Below, piece after piece: positions 1 to 6,825 of a stretch of 11,971 nucleotides of DNA (position 1 is its first letter; every line of letters begins with the position of its first letter). This stretch comes from JBBRLG01 sp038231495 (GTDB lineage: Bacteria; Planctomycetota; Planctomycetia; Gemmatales; Gemmataceae): positions 1-11,971 of the forward strand of contig JBBRLG010000195.1 of the NCBI GenBank assembly GCA_038231495.1, written 5' to 3'. Made by a program: the position numbers and the translations under genes. Under the pieces are notes generated by a model, which made no database searches, was not told the origin of the DNA, and was given only the letters and a program-made list of their open reading frames with translations.

Positions 1-45
1 ACACCCGATCTTCTCCGACACCCGACACCCGACACCCGACACCCG
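1..45. repeat. 7-bp tandem repeat (ACACCCG) at the left edge
   Basis: Four perfect head-to-tail copies of ACACCCG occupy 18-45, and a fifth isolated copy is at 1-7. The array ends four bases before the stop codon of the leftmost gene, and may continue beyond the window. It is non-coding on the visible side. Its function is unknown; simple heptamer arrays of this kind arise by replication slippage. Confidence 0.75.
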
Positions 46-48
46 ATC

Positions 49-1068
49 CTAAGCCGTTCCCGGCCCCAGGCCCTTCAGGCGCTTGCGCGACACGACCGGC
101 GGGAAGAGTTGGCCTCCGAACCAGCCGCCGGCCAGCGCCAGGCCAAACGATAGCAGCATCGAGAACGCCACCAATTCCAGCGTCGTGTGCCGAAACGCCA
201 GCACCACGTTCAAGACCGCACCGGTGACAATTCCCGCGACCAGACCTTGCTTGATGCCGTTGACCGTGCCGGCCCCGGCCGCCATCCCGCCCAGAAGCAG
301 TGCCACAGCCTTGATCTCCCAGATCAGAACCCATTCCTGCATGTACTCGTTCAGGGACAGGCTGTCGCTAACACTCAGCACCAAGGCCAAAAGCGGCTGC
401 GCGGTCAGGCAGCCGGCAATGGCGAACAGCGTCCCCAGCCCGACCCGGAACCAGGAGATCGGGCCGACGAACACTTTCAGAAGGCGCGGCCGTTTAGGCC
501 CGAGCCTCTGCGCCATGCGCGAAGGGCTTTCCGGCAGCGTCACGACCGACAGCGGCTTCCAGACGAGGCTGCTGACCAGTGCGCCGACCGAGCCGACTAA
601 AATTTGAAGGAACGGCTGGGCGTAGACCCAGTGCGTCGTGAACGCCTGCGCCGGCCCCTGGCCCAGGAGCAGCGACAGGATGCTGTTGGCCACGCCGATG
701 TACACGCCCAGGACATGGGCCTGCCGTCGGGCCACGCCGGCGATGACGCTGCCGACTACCAGGCCGAACAGCTGCAAACTCTGGATGCAGAGCAATTCCG
801 CCATCGGCATGGTTGCCGAGTTGAGCGGTTCACCGGTCGTCGCGAGGACGAGACTCTTGATGAGGTGGTAGAGGCCGTAGAACAACCCTTGTGCGAGGCC
901 GACGCCGACGACGAACCGGCCCCAGTCGGTGTGCTGCCAGCCGCGGGCCAGCTCGGCATAGCTTTTTCCCCGTCTGCGCGGCTGGCAGTACACCAGCGCG
1001 TTGCCACAGGTCGGGCAGTGCAGGGCCTGTTCGTGGGTCGTGCTGCAGCGGTTGCAAACCATTGCCAT
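49..1068 (-). CDS. zinc-ribbon, eight-helix membrane protein with internal duplication
   Basis: I do not recognise a named family. The 339-residue protein begins with a short zinc-ribbon-like segment: CxxC at Cys5/Cys8 and CxxC at Cys18/Cys21, with a further Cys28. About eight hydrophobic helices follow, at roughly 50-75, 90-114, 116-136, 152-170, 207-232, 246-266, 270-291 and 296-316. Helices 1-4 and 5-8 look like two copies of one unit: each starts with a W-x-R-type motif (WGRFVVGVG and WFRVGLG), and helices 2-3 of both halves carry similar Gly-rich stretches. A basic Pro-rich linker (about 172-205) joins them. The start was set at ATG 1068 because AGGTGA lies 7 nt upstream; the frame stays open to 1197 but then runs into a hairpin repeat. 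A TATAGT -10-like hexamer sits at 1117-1122 on the minus strand without a convincing -35. Function unknown; an integral inner-membrane location is inferred. Confidence 0.8.
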   Translation of the reverse strand: MAMVCNRCSTTHEQALHCPTCGNALVYCQPRRRGKSYAELARGWQHTDWGRFVVGVGLAQGLFYGLYHLIKSLVLATTGEPLNSATMPMAELLCIQSLQLFGLVVGSVIAGVARRQAHVLGVYIGVANSILSLLLGQGPAQAFTTHWVYAQPFLQILVGSVGALVSSLVWKPLSVVTLPESPSRMAQRLGPKRPRLLKVFVGPISWFRVGLGTLFAIAGCLTAQPLLALVLSVSDSLSLNEYMQEWVLIWEIKAVALLLGGMAAGAGTVNGIKQGLVAGIVTGAVLNVVLAFRHTTLELVAFSMLLSFGLALAGGWFGGQLFPPVVSRKRLKGLGPGTA

Positions 1069-1150
1069 GGCATCGTCACCTGATCGACGCGAAAAATCGA
1101 GAAGCGGCTCCGTGAAACTATAGGTCACGAAATCAGGTGACGAACGAATT

Positions 1151-1202
1151 GCCGCTTGCGGCTGAGCGCGAGTAGTGCTACTAGCGCTCAGCCGCAAGCG
1201 GC
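1151..1202. repeat. GCCGCTTGCGGC-type palindromic repeat, copy 1 (possible terminator)
   Basis: Perfect 19-bp arms (1151-1169 and 1184-1202) flank an inner AGTAG/CTACT stem, interrupted by one G/A mismatch, with a 2-nt loop. The element starts 3 bases past the stop codon of the upstream minus-strand gene. It could act as a transcriptional barrier, but there is no T-run after it. The outer GCCGCTTGCGGC core recurs at 1871-1882 and, in part, at 9632-9643, so this is a dispersed REP-like element rather than a private terminator. Confidence 0.75.
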
Positions 1203-1204
1203 GA

Positions 1205-1720
1205 TCAATTCGGTCGCGGCTTCTCCCACTCGCGCCGCACCTGGGTCAGGCCGTAGGCGCACAATTCAAACTCCGCGCTGAGCCGCCGTAAGATGGGCGC
1301 TTCTTCGCGGTAGGGACCGTCCTCGAAGGTGCTGGCGATGTAGTAGGACCGTTTTCCCTGTTCGCAGTAATCGACAAAATGATCTTTGGAGAGCGCACTG
1401 CGCAGGCGGCTGAGGCGTTCGGGGTAAACGCCGGTCCAGAACAGGGTGAAGTCGCCGATGTGCCGATGCACCTCCCGGCGGGTGCGGCCCTCGGGCGGCA
1501 TGGCCTCGGCCTCGATCATCATCTCGGCGACCTCTTCGAGCCGCTTGCCGGTGCCGTCGCGCAGGCGGAAAATCGCGTCGAGGTGAATGAAACGGGAGAG
1601 CATTCCGGAGAGATAGTCGGTCAAAGGCGGGTCAGCCAAACCGAAAGTTTGAATGAAGGTTTGTTCGGTGAGGCCGGCAAAAAGTCTGCGGAGAGGGTGG
1701 TCGGCATTCGGGGAAAACAT
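1205..1720 (-). CDS. conserved hypothetical protein, 171 aa
   Basis: Function unknown. The protein is soluble, charged and predicted mostly helical, with no signal peptide or membrane segment. A conserved-looking central stretch, HRHIGDFTLFWTGVYPE (about residues 85-101), follows a long acidic helix with EEVAEMMIEAEAMPPEG. From memory, planctomycete and cyanobacterial proteins of unknown function share this HxGDFxLFWTGxxPE signature, but I cannot give a Pfam name. ATG at 1720 is chosen because AGAGG lies 8 nt upstream; an in-frame GTG three codons earlier overlaps that ribosome-binding site. The gene has its own sigma70-like promoter (1786-1813) and is followed directly by a palindromic repeat, so it is probably transcribed alone. 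Base composition matches its neighbours. Confidence 0.8.
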   Translation of the reverse strand: MFSPNADHPLRRLFAGLTEQTFIQTFGLADPPLTDYLSGMLSRFIHLDAIFRLRDGTGKRLEEVAEMMIEAEAMPPEGRTRREVHRHIGDFTLFWTGVYPERLSRLRSALSKDHFVDYCEQGKRSYYIASTFEDGPYREEAPILRRLSAEFELCAYGLTQVRREWEKPRPN

Positions 1721-1785
1721 GGAATACACCTCTTCGGCTAAAGCTTCCGAGGTACTCCGCCGTCCGTGGCGAAGTATCGTCTGTT

Positions 1786-1813
1786 ATTGTAGGGCGCCGC
1801 CGGAAATAATCAA
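1786..1813 (-). promoter_or_regulatory. sigma70-like promoter of the 171-aa hypothetical gene
   Basis: Reading the minus strand, TTGATT (1813-1808) and TACAAT (1791-1786) are separated by 16 nt. They match the TTGACA and TATAAT consensus at 4/6 and 5/6 positions. Transcription would start near 1779, giving a leader of about 58 nt that contains the AGAGG ribosome-binding site. Predicted from sequence only. Confidence 0.5.
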
Positions 1814-1869
1814 ACCCAACCGGTCGGCGGAATTGAATTTGACGGCGGAGTTGAGGAGATGTGCGGGGT

Positions 1870-1914
1870 TTGCCGCTTGCGGCGTTGCGAAAACCGCAAA
1901 GCCGCAAGCGGCAA
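1870..1914. repeat. GCCGCTTGCGGC-type palindromic repeat, copy 2 (possible hisC terminator)
   Basis: Perfect 14-bp arms (1870-1883 and 1901-1914) enclose a one-base G/A mismatch, then a 5-bp inner stem TTGCG/CGCAA and an AAAAC loop. The design is the same as copy 1: outer stem, G/A mismatch, 5-bp inner stem. It begins 2 bases beyond the hisC stop codon. It may stop or attenuate transcription between hisC and the next gene, but it lacks a T-run. Confidence 0.75.
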
Positions 1915-1916
1915 TA

Positions 1917-2969
1917 CTACCCGATGCGCTGCAATTCGTCGAGCAGCCGGTCGATTTCCGCGTCGCTGCCGACGGTGATCCGCAAGCCGTCGCCGTAGCC
2001 CTCGTAGACCATGTAGCGCACGAGGATGCCGCGCTGCTTAAGCGCTTCGTAAACCGGCTTGACCGGGCGGTCGCGGCGGCACCACAGGAAGTTCGCCGCG
2101 CTCGGCGTGACGGCAAAGCCCAGCCCGGCCAGCGCCCTGGCCAGCCGCGCCCGCGTCGCCAAGATTTTCACCCGCGTCGCGTGGAAATACGCCTGATCTT
2201 CGAGCGCCGCCGTCGCGGCCGCGAGGCTGAGCACGTCGCAATTGTAGGAATCCTTCACCTTGCCGAGTTCGCGCACCAGTGCCGGGTCGGCGACGGCGAA
2301 GCCGAAGCGGATGCCGGCCAGGGCGTACGACTTGCTCAAGGTGCGGGTGACGACGACCTGGCGCTTTGGGTCGCGGACCGTTGCCAGGGCCAGGGCGTTG
2401 CCTTCCGCGAAGTCGGCGTAAGCCTCGTCGATCACGAGCGGCCCGTCCACCTCGCCGCGCAGTCGTTCCAGCTCGCCGCGCGGCACGACGGTCCCCGACG
2501 GCGAATTCGGATTAGCAAGATAGGTAATGTTCGCGTTGCGCACGGGCCAGGGTTGGGGCAACGACCAGTCGGCGTTGTACGGCACGGTCTGGAAGCGTGC
2601 CCCCTGTAACTCGGCGAGAGTGCGGTAGAGCAGGTAACTCGGCGTCGGCGAGACGACGAGGCCCTTTTCCGGCACGAAGGCGCGGGTGAGAATGGTGAGG
2701 ATGTCGTCGGAGCCGTTGCCGACGAGGATGCCGTCGGGGTCCACGTCGAGCACGCGGCCGGCGGTCCGGCGGAACGCGGTGCCGACCGGGTCGGGATACT
2801 TCCGGAGGTGGTCGCCGGTGAGGGCTTCGCGGACGGCCTCGAAGACGCGCGGCGACGGCGGATAGGGGTTCTCGTTGGTGTTGAGTTTGACGACGGCCCC
2901 TTCGCGCGGCTGCTCGCCGGGCGTGTAGCCGGCCATCGTGCGGATGTTGGGTCGCAGGTGTTCGATCAT
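1917..2969 (-). CDS. hisC: histidinol-phosphate aminotransferase
   Basis: A PLP-dependent class I/II aminotransferase that converts imidazole-acetol phosphate and glutamate to L-histidinol phosphate, a late step of histidine biosynthesis, in the cytoplasm. The 350-residue length is normal. Visible family marks, in this numbering: IRTMAGYTPGEQP near the N-terminus, the TNENPYPPSP motif, the substrate loop NPNSPSGT (from Asn153), the cofactor-binding DEAYADF (Asp181, Tyr184), the Schiff-base lysine in TLSKSYALAG (Lys213), Arg221 shortly after, and the C-terminal Arg330 in GLRITVG. ATG 2969 is preferred because HisC proteins usually begin shortly before the IRP/NIR motif. A GTG 18 nt upstream (2987) is also possible, and neither has a strong ribosome-binding site. 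It follows the 61-aa small gene by about 33 nt, so the two may be co-transcribed. hisD is about 5 kb away. A related aromatic aminotransferase is a less likely alternative. Confidence 0.93.
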   Translation of the reverse strand: MIEHLRPNIRTMAGYTPGEQPREGAVVKLNTNENPYPPSPRVFEAVREALTGDHLRKYPDPVGTAFRRTAGRVLDVDPDGILVGNGSDDILTILTRAFVPEKGLVVSPTPSYLLYRTLAELQGARFQTVPYNADWSLPQPWPVRNANITYLANPNSPSGTVVPRGELERLRGEVDGPLVIDEAYADFAEGNALALATVRDPKRQVVVTRTLSKSYALAGIRFGFAVADPALVRELGKVKDSYNCDVLSLAAATAALEDQAYFHATRVKILATRARLARALAGLGFAVTPSAANFLWCRRDRPVKPVYEALKQRGILVRYMVYEGYGDGLRITVGSDAEIDRLLDELQRIG

Positions 2970-3002
2970 GCGCAGTCTCGTCCACACCTTGACTTCGGCC
3001 CG

Positions 3003-3188
3003 TCAGGCGGCCGGTTGGTCGGTGCGCTTGGAAGCCTTCCCGGTATCGATGAGGCGGTCCCGATACTGCTGCTGGAACTCCGCGTAATAAGCCACCAGGC
3101 GCGCGGGATCGTGTGCAAAGCGCTCCGAAATTCGGCGTCGCAACTCCCGGATTTCGTCAATCACCGGATCGCTCGGGTTCGGATTCAT
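3003..3188 (-). CDS. small protein, probable orphan antitoxin of a decayed PIN toxin locus
   Basis: This 61-residue acidic/basic helical protein has the pattern DPVIDEIRELRRRISERF, then HDPARLVAYYAEFQQQYRDR. It resembles small proteins that I recall being encoded directly after PIN-domain (VapC-like) toxins in cyanobacteria and planctomycetes; this pairing is from memory and not verified. The ATG at 3188 has a very good ribosome-binding site, GGAGG with a 5-nt gap. Immediately upstream, overlapping its 5' end, lie the remains of the PIN gene (3157-3266), which still has the expected gene order. The coding frame here is intact, so it may be a surviving antitoxin without its toxin. It could also be needed to translate hisC downstream. 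DNA-binding or toxin-binding activity is inferred only. Confidence 0.75.
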   Translation of the reverse strand: MNPNPSDPVIDEIRELRRRISERFAHDPARLVAYYAEFQQQYRDRLIDTGKASKRTDQPAA

Positions 3189-3266
3189 CACTTCCTCCAA
3201 GCAATTCTAAGGGCGTTACCAGCGGCTGGGGATCGTGGTTTCAACGTACACACGCGGTTTGGCCAT
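3157..3266 (-). pseudogene. internally deleted PIN-domain (VapC-like) toxin remnant
   Basis: From ATG 3266 the minus strand encodes MAKPRVYVETTIPS and then, after two more residues, a TAA stop (3216-3218). The YVETTIPS start is the typical first strand and active-site opening of a PIN-domain nuclease family. Directly after it, shifted in frame, the sequence reads PLVTPLELLGGSDE, which resembles the usual C-terminal end of the same proteins, and runs to a TGA at 3157-3159, 32 nt inside the small partner gene. A typical member has about 160-170 residues, so roughly 140 codons between the two ends, including most of the acidic active site, appear to have been lost with a frameshift. No ribosome-binding site is visible for the ATG. 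The family assignment is from memory of its termini, and both fragments are short. Confidence 0.6.
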
Positions 3267-3442
3267 GCTGTAGAAGATACCGCACCCGTCTGCGGTCGGC
3301 TATGGGAGCCGTGGCACTCGTCCGCGCACGAAATCACCGTTTGGTAACGGGGAATGCTCGTCGGCGGGCGTCGGTACGCGTCAATCGCTGCCGTGCAAGT
3401 TACGGACAGAAAACGTCAATGCGGGACGGCCGCTTCCGGCGT
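3267..3442. other. intergenic region without recognisable gene
   Basis: This is the 176-bp leader between the end of the kinase gene and the PIN remnant. I see no tRNA, no convincing terminator after the kinase stop, and no promoter with both hexamers. The open frames crossing it are shadows with no ribosome-binding site. Confidence 0.5.
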
Positions 3443-5959
3443 CTACCGCCATTTGGCCGCCTCGGCAGGCTTGTCCCAGGCCTCGTACAGGTCGGCCACC
3501 CGCTTCCGGGCCGCGGCCGCGCCCCAGGCCGGCACCCCGACCGCCTTCGCCACGTCGTTCGCGGCGGTGACGAGGATCGGTTCCGCCTCGGCGTACTTCC
3601 CCTGCCGGCGGAGGCAGTCGCCATAGCGGGAGGCGACTTCGGAACGAAACCAATCCTTGTTCCAAAGGGCCATCTTGACCGCCTCCGAACACTCCCGGAG
3701 CAGCGGTTCCCCGGCCGGAGGCGCGGCCGTGCCGGTCAGGGCGGTTTCCAGGTCGATGGCCAGCGACTCGGGGTTCCGCTTCGGGTCCGGCTTTTGCGCG
3801 AGCAACAGCGTCGCCAGGTATTTGGCCGCGTCAGGCCACTGCTGCTGTTTGGCATGGAGGCGGGCCAGGAACCCGAGCGTCCGTTGGGTGTCGCGGGATT
3901 CCGGGCCGGTAATCATCCGGCGTTTCGCCAATACGTCGAGGTATTCCTTCTCGGCTTCCGCCCATTGGCCCTGTCCCTCGAGCGCGTAACACAACAGGTT
4001 GCGGGCCGACAGGTTTCCCGGGCTTTCCGCCCCACGACTCTTGATTTGCCGGGTGATCGCCTCACGCAGGACGGGTTCCGCCTCGGCGAAGCGGCCCAGG
4101 GCGACCAGGTTTGCCCCCAGATTCGCCAGGGTCGTCGCCAACTCCGGGTGGTCCGGGGACGCCTTCCGACGGCGATCGGCGACCGACTTCAAGAGCACCA
4201 GCGCTTCGTCCGGCTCGCCCGCCGTTACCAACGTGGCTGCAAGGTCGTTGTCGTATTCCAGGGCTTTGTTGTCGTCCGGGCCGTTCCGCGTGGTCGCAAT
4301 CCGGCTCGCCCGTCGGCGGAGGGCGATCGCCTCCGGGAACCGCCCCTGGTTCGTGCGGAGTTCGCCGAGGTTGTTGGCCGCTTCGGCCGTCTCCGGATGG
4401 TCCGGCCCCAGCACCCGGGTACACGTTTCGAGGGCATCCACGCCCGCCGCCTCGGCGTTCGGCAACTGGCCCAACTGCAAGACCGCACACACCAGACGAT
4501 TCCGAATGGCCAGCGTGTCGGGGTGTTCCGGCCCGAGCAGGCGGGAGCGGAGTTCCCACGCCCGGCGGTAGTGCGGCTCGGCCTTGTCGTACACGTCGAG
4601 GTACTCGTAGGCGTGGCCGATGACCGCGCGGAGGTCGGCCTCGACCTCGGGCTGGTCGGACAGGTTGGTCTGGCCTCCGAGCCGGTCGCCCGCCATGTCC
4701 AGCAACTGCCGAACCGTGAGCTTGTCCCCCACCGGATTGTTCACCGGGTCGGCCTGTTTGAGCAGGTCGTCGATCAGGAAGCGGTTGAGGGCTTCGGACT
4801 TGGCCTGGGCCGCCACGGCGGCTTGCCGCTGCCGCTCGGTATCGACCCGGGCTTGCTGGAGTAGTATCGTTCCGATGGAAAGTCCGACGACGGCGGCCAC
4901 CAGCAATGCCGCCGCGCTGCCGACCGCCGTGCGGTGCCGTTTCGCCCAACGCCGCGTGCGGGGCAGTAACGGCTCGCGGTACGCCGCCACCGGCTCGTCG
5001 GCCAGCCAGTGCTCCACGTCCGCGGCCAGCGCTTCCGCCGACGCGTACCGCCCCGGCGGCTCCAGCGCCATCGCCTTCAAGCACACCGCCTCCAGGGGCC
5101 GCGGCACGTCCGGTTTGGCCTGACGGGGCCGCGGGAAGTCGCCCCGCTGAATCTTCTGCTGCATCTCCGGCCAGTTGCCCTTTTCCAACGGCGGACGCCC
5201 CGTCAGCACCGTGTACAGCACCGCGCCCAAACTGTACACGTCGGACAGTTGCGCCACCACGTCCCACCGGCCCGCCGCCTGCTCGGGGCTCATGTAGGCC
5301 GGCGTGCCGATCGCCGAACCCATCGCCGTCTCGCCGGGGCCGCTGTCCACGCCGGCTGAGACCAGCAGCGTCTCGCCCGTCCCCGCGGCCCGCACCGCCT
5401 CGGCCCGGCCGACCACCTTGGCCAGCCCCCAATCGACTACCAAGGTCTCCCCAAACTTCCCGAGCATCACGTTGGCCGGCTTCAGGTCGCGGTGGATCAC
5501 GCCGCGGCTGTGGGCGTAGGCTACGGTCTGGCAGATTTGCAGGAACGCCTGCAGGAGCCGGCGGAAGACGACCGCGTCGGGCGGGCCGGCGTGGTAGGCG
5601 GCGATCGCCTCGGCCAGGGTCTGGCCTTCGATGAACCGCATCGCGTACGCCGGCCGCGGGCCACCGGCGTACAACCCGTAGACGGGCACGACCCCCGGGT
5701 GTTCCAACCGGGCGGTGACCTCGGCTTCCAGGAGAAACCGCCGCCGACTTTCCGGGTTGGCGGCGTGCCGGTCCTGGAGGTACTTGACCGCGACGGTCCG
5801 GTGCAGCTCCGGGTCGGTCGCCCGGTACACCTCGCCCAGGCCTCCGCGGGCGTGCGGCGTGAGGTTGGTGAACGGCCCCGCCGCGGGACCCGCATCGACC
5901 GTGGTTTCCATGCCGGGAGGGCCGAAACCGTCCGGGGCGGGGTACGAAGGTAGCGTCAC
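3443..5959 (-). CDS. membrane-anchored Ser/Thr protein kinase with C-terminal TPR repeats
   Basis: An 838-residue Hanks-type kinase, likely phosphorylating Ser/Thr of unknown partners at the inner membrane. The kinase domain spans about 30-320: Gly-rich loop ARGGLGEVY (37-45), VAVK lysine (Lys59), catalytic HRDLKPANV (Asp158, Asn163), metal-binding DWG in place of DFG (Asp176), and GTPAYMSPEQ (218-227). All catalytic residues are present, so it should be active. A basic stretch precedes one transmembrane helix (about 344-367). The C-terminal half carries TPR-like repeats of the kinesin-light-chain type, for example LGPEHPDTLA and LGPDHPETAEAANNLG, continuing weakly to the end, probably for protein binding on the periplasmic side. 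This architecture is common in planctomycetes. GTG 5959 is chosen because GGAGG lies 6 nt upstream. It begins 24 nt after the DCC gene and is probably in one transcript with it. Confidence 0.93.
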   Translation of the reverse strand: MTLPSYPAPDGFGPPGMETTVDAGPAAGPFTNLTPHARGGLGEVYRATDPELHRTVAVKYLQDRHAANPESRRRFLLEAEVTARLEHPGVVPVYGLYAGGPRPAYAMRFIEGQTLAEAIAAYHAGPPDAVVFRRLLQAFLQICQTVAYAHSRGVIHRDLKPANVMLGKFGETLVVDWGLAKVVGRAEAVRAAGTGETLLVSAGVDSGPGETAMGSAIGTPAYMSPEQAAGRWDVVAQLSDVYSLGAVLYTVLTGRPPLEKGNWPEMQQKIQRGDFPRPRQAKPDVPRPLEAVCLKAMALEPPGRYASAEALAADVEHWLADEPVAAYREPLLPRTRRWAKRHRTAVGSAAALLVAAVVGLSIGTILLQQARVDTERQRQAAVAAQAKSEALNRFLIDDLLKQADPVNNPVGDKLTVRQLLDMAGDRLGGQTNLSDQPEVEADLRAVIGHAYEYLDVYDKAEPHYRRAWELRSRLLGPEHPDTLAIRNRLVCAVLQLGQLPNAEAAGVDALETCTRVLGPDHPETAEAANNLGELRTNQGRFPEAIALRRRASRIATTRNGPDDNKALEYDNDLAATLVTAGEPDEALVLLKSVADRRRKASPDHPELATTLANLGANLVALGRFAEAEPVLREAITRQIKSRGAESPGNLSARNLLCYALEGQGQWAEAEKEYLDVLAKRRMITGPESRDTQRTLGFLARLHAKQQQWPDAAKYLATLLLAQKPDPKRNPESLAIDLETALTGTAAPPAGEPLLRECSEAVKMALWNKDWFRSEVASRYGDCLRRQGKYAEAEPILVTAANDVAKAVGVPAWGAAAARKRVADLYEAWDKPAEAAKWR

Positions 5960-5983
5960 GCAGCACCTCCAACGAAATAAAGC

Positions 5984-6412
5984 CTAACGGTCGTCTCCAG
6001 CTCCGACCCCGGCCGACGCGCCGGGCAGGGAGCAGCGGTCGCCGGCACACGACCGGCCGAACACGCGCCCCAGCCGCACCCGGTAGCGGGCAAAAAGCGT
6101 GTACAGGAAATCGAAGAAGGGACGTAACACTGGCCAACCGGTGGGGGCCAGGAACCAGCCCAGTCCCACGGCACGATACGCCTCGCGGAAGGTTGCCAGG
6201 CCGCACGTCTTGCGGCCGTCCGGGAAGACGCCGTGCAGGGTGCCCATCAACTCCGGCAGGGTACTGCCATACCGAGCCGGGTCGAAGCCGGGGGCGGCGA
6301 TGTCCTCGGTGGCCAACCGCCCGGAGCGGCCGAGGTAGTTCAACCACCGGGCTTCCAGGCGGCAGAAGGGACATTCGCCGTCGTACAGCACTTTGAAACG
6401 CCACGCGGTCAC
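5984..6412 (-). CDS. DCC family (DUF393) thiol-disulfide oxidoreductase-like protein
   Basis: A 142-residue member of the DCC family (PF04134), thioredoxin-like proteins of mostly unknown substrate. The defining motif is at the N-terminus: VLYDGECPFC, with a CxxC redox pair (Cys14, Cys17) after the Asp-Gly. The family's downstream pattern is also visible: a Leu/Arg-rich helix, a central ALATFREAYRAVGLGW-type helix preceded by DGRKTCG, and a hydrophobic PFFDFLYTLFARYR near the C-terminus, which is the usual membrane-proximal YxxxARNR-like region. Two extra cysteines lie near the C-terminus (RSCAGDRC). GTG 6412 is the start, supported by AGGAG 6 nt upstream. The kinase follows after 24 nt, suggesting an operon; whether the two work together is unknown. 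Confidence 0.88.
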   Translation of the reverse strand: MTAWRFKVLYDGECPFCRLEARWLNYLGRSGRLATEDIAAPGFDPARYGSTLPELMGTLHGVFPDGRKTCGLATFREAYRAVGLGWFLAPTGWPVLRPFFDFLYTLFARYRVRLGRVFGRSCAGDRCSLPGASAGVGAGDDR

Positions 6413-6486
6413 TTGCGTCTCCTGTGCCGGTTAACGCCCTGGAGCCGTTGCCCGACTTCCCGCCGGTGGAACGGGCGGCCGAAGGG

Positions 6487-6825
6487 TCAGGCTCCGACGA
6501 TCTCGTTCAACCCTTCGATCAGTTGGTCGAGTTCCTCGGCGGAAACTTGGCCGAGCTTGTTGCCGAGGCGCTGCACCGAAAGGGTGCGTATCTGACTGAT
6601 CTTCACCCAGGACTGCTTGGGCAATTTGACGCCGGTCAACGCCAACGTGAGGGGGAATCCCGCCCTCTGCGGTTGGCTGGTTACGGCCAAGGCGATGACG
6701 GTGCCGGAGCGCGCGTTGAACACGTCCGCGCTGACGACCACGACCGGGCGCAGGCCGCCCTGCTCGTGACCCCGTGCGGGGTTCAAGTCGGCCCAGACCA
6801 CGTCGCCCCTCAATATTCGGGCCAT
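6487..6825 (-). CDS. MazF/PemK-type endoribonuclease toxin
   Basis: A 112-residue PemK/MazF-family toxin (PF02452), which in this family cleaves RNA at specific short sequences to stop growth until bound by the antitoxin. Family marks: RGDVVWADLNPARGHEQGG, then LRPVVVVS (the conserved Arg26), LAVTSQ (Thr49, the expected catalytic Thr/Ser position), and the C-terminal KISQIRTLSVQRL. Both catalytic positions are present, so it looks active. Length is standard. The ATG at 6825 overlaps the antitoxin gene's last 16 bases, typical translational coupling; an in-frame TTG three codons earlier is unlikely to be the start. There is no independent promoter, and expression should follow the antitoxin's operator. 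Confidence 0.93.
   Translation of the reverse strand: MARILRGDVVWADLNPARGHEQGGLRPVVVVSADVFNARSGTVIALAVTSQPQRAGFPLTLALTGVKLPKQSWVKISQIRTLSVQRLGNKLGQVSAEELDQLIEGLNEIVGA

Noticed and set aside
1124..1141. GTCAC-N8-GTGAC inverted repeat upstream of the membrane protein
   Set aside because: Only 5-bp arms, close to chance expectation at this GC content, and not placed on a good promoter.
1069..1197. 43-residue N-terminal extension of the zinc-ribbon membrane protein
   Set aside because: It would start within a palindromic repeat, without a ribosome-binding site, while AGGTGA precedes ATG 1068.
3113..4864. 583-codon open frame on the plus strand
   Set aside because: Antisense shadow of the TPR part of the kinase, Arg-rich and without a ribosome-binding site or motif.
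4062..6404. 780-codon open frame on the minus strand, offset from the kinase
   Set aside because: It is a GC-skew shadow of the kinase and DCC genes: rich in Arg, Gly, Pro and Ala, no domain, and it spans two well-supported genes in another frame.
6456..6484. Hairpin after the MazF stop codon as a terminator
   Set aside because: The stem is short and bulged, with no T-run; it could arise by chance in GC-rich DNA.
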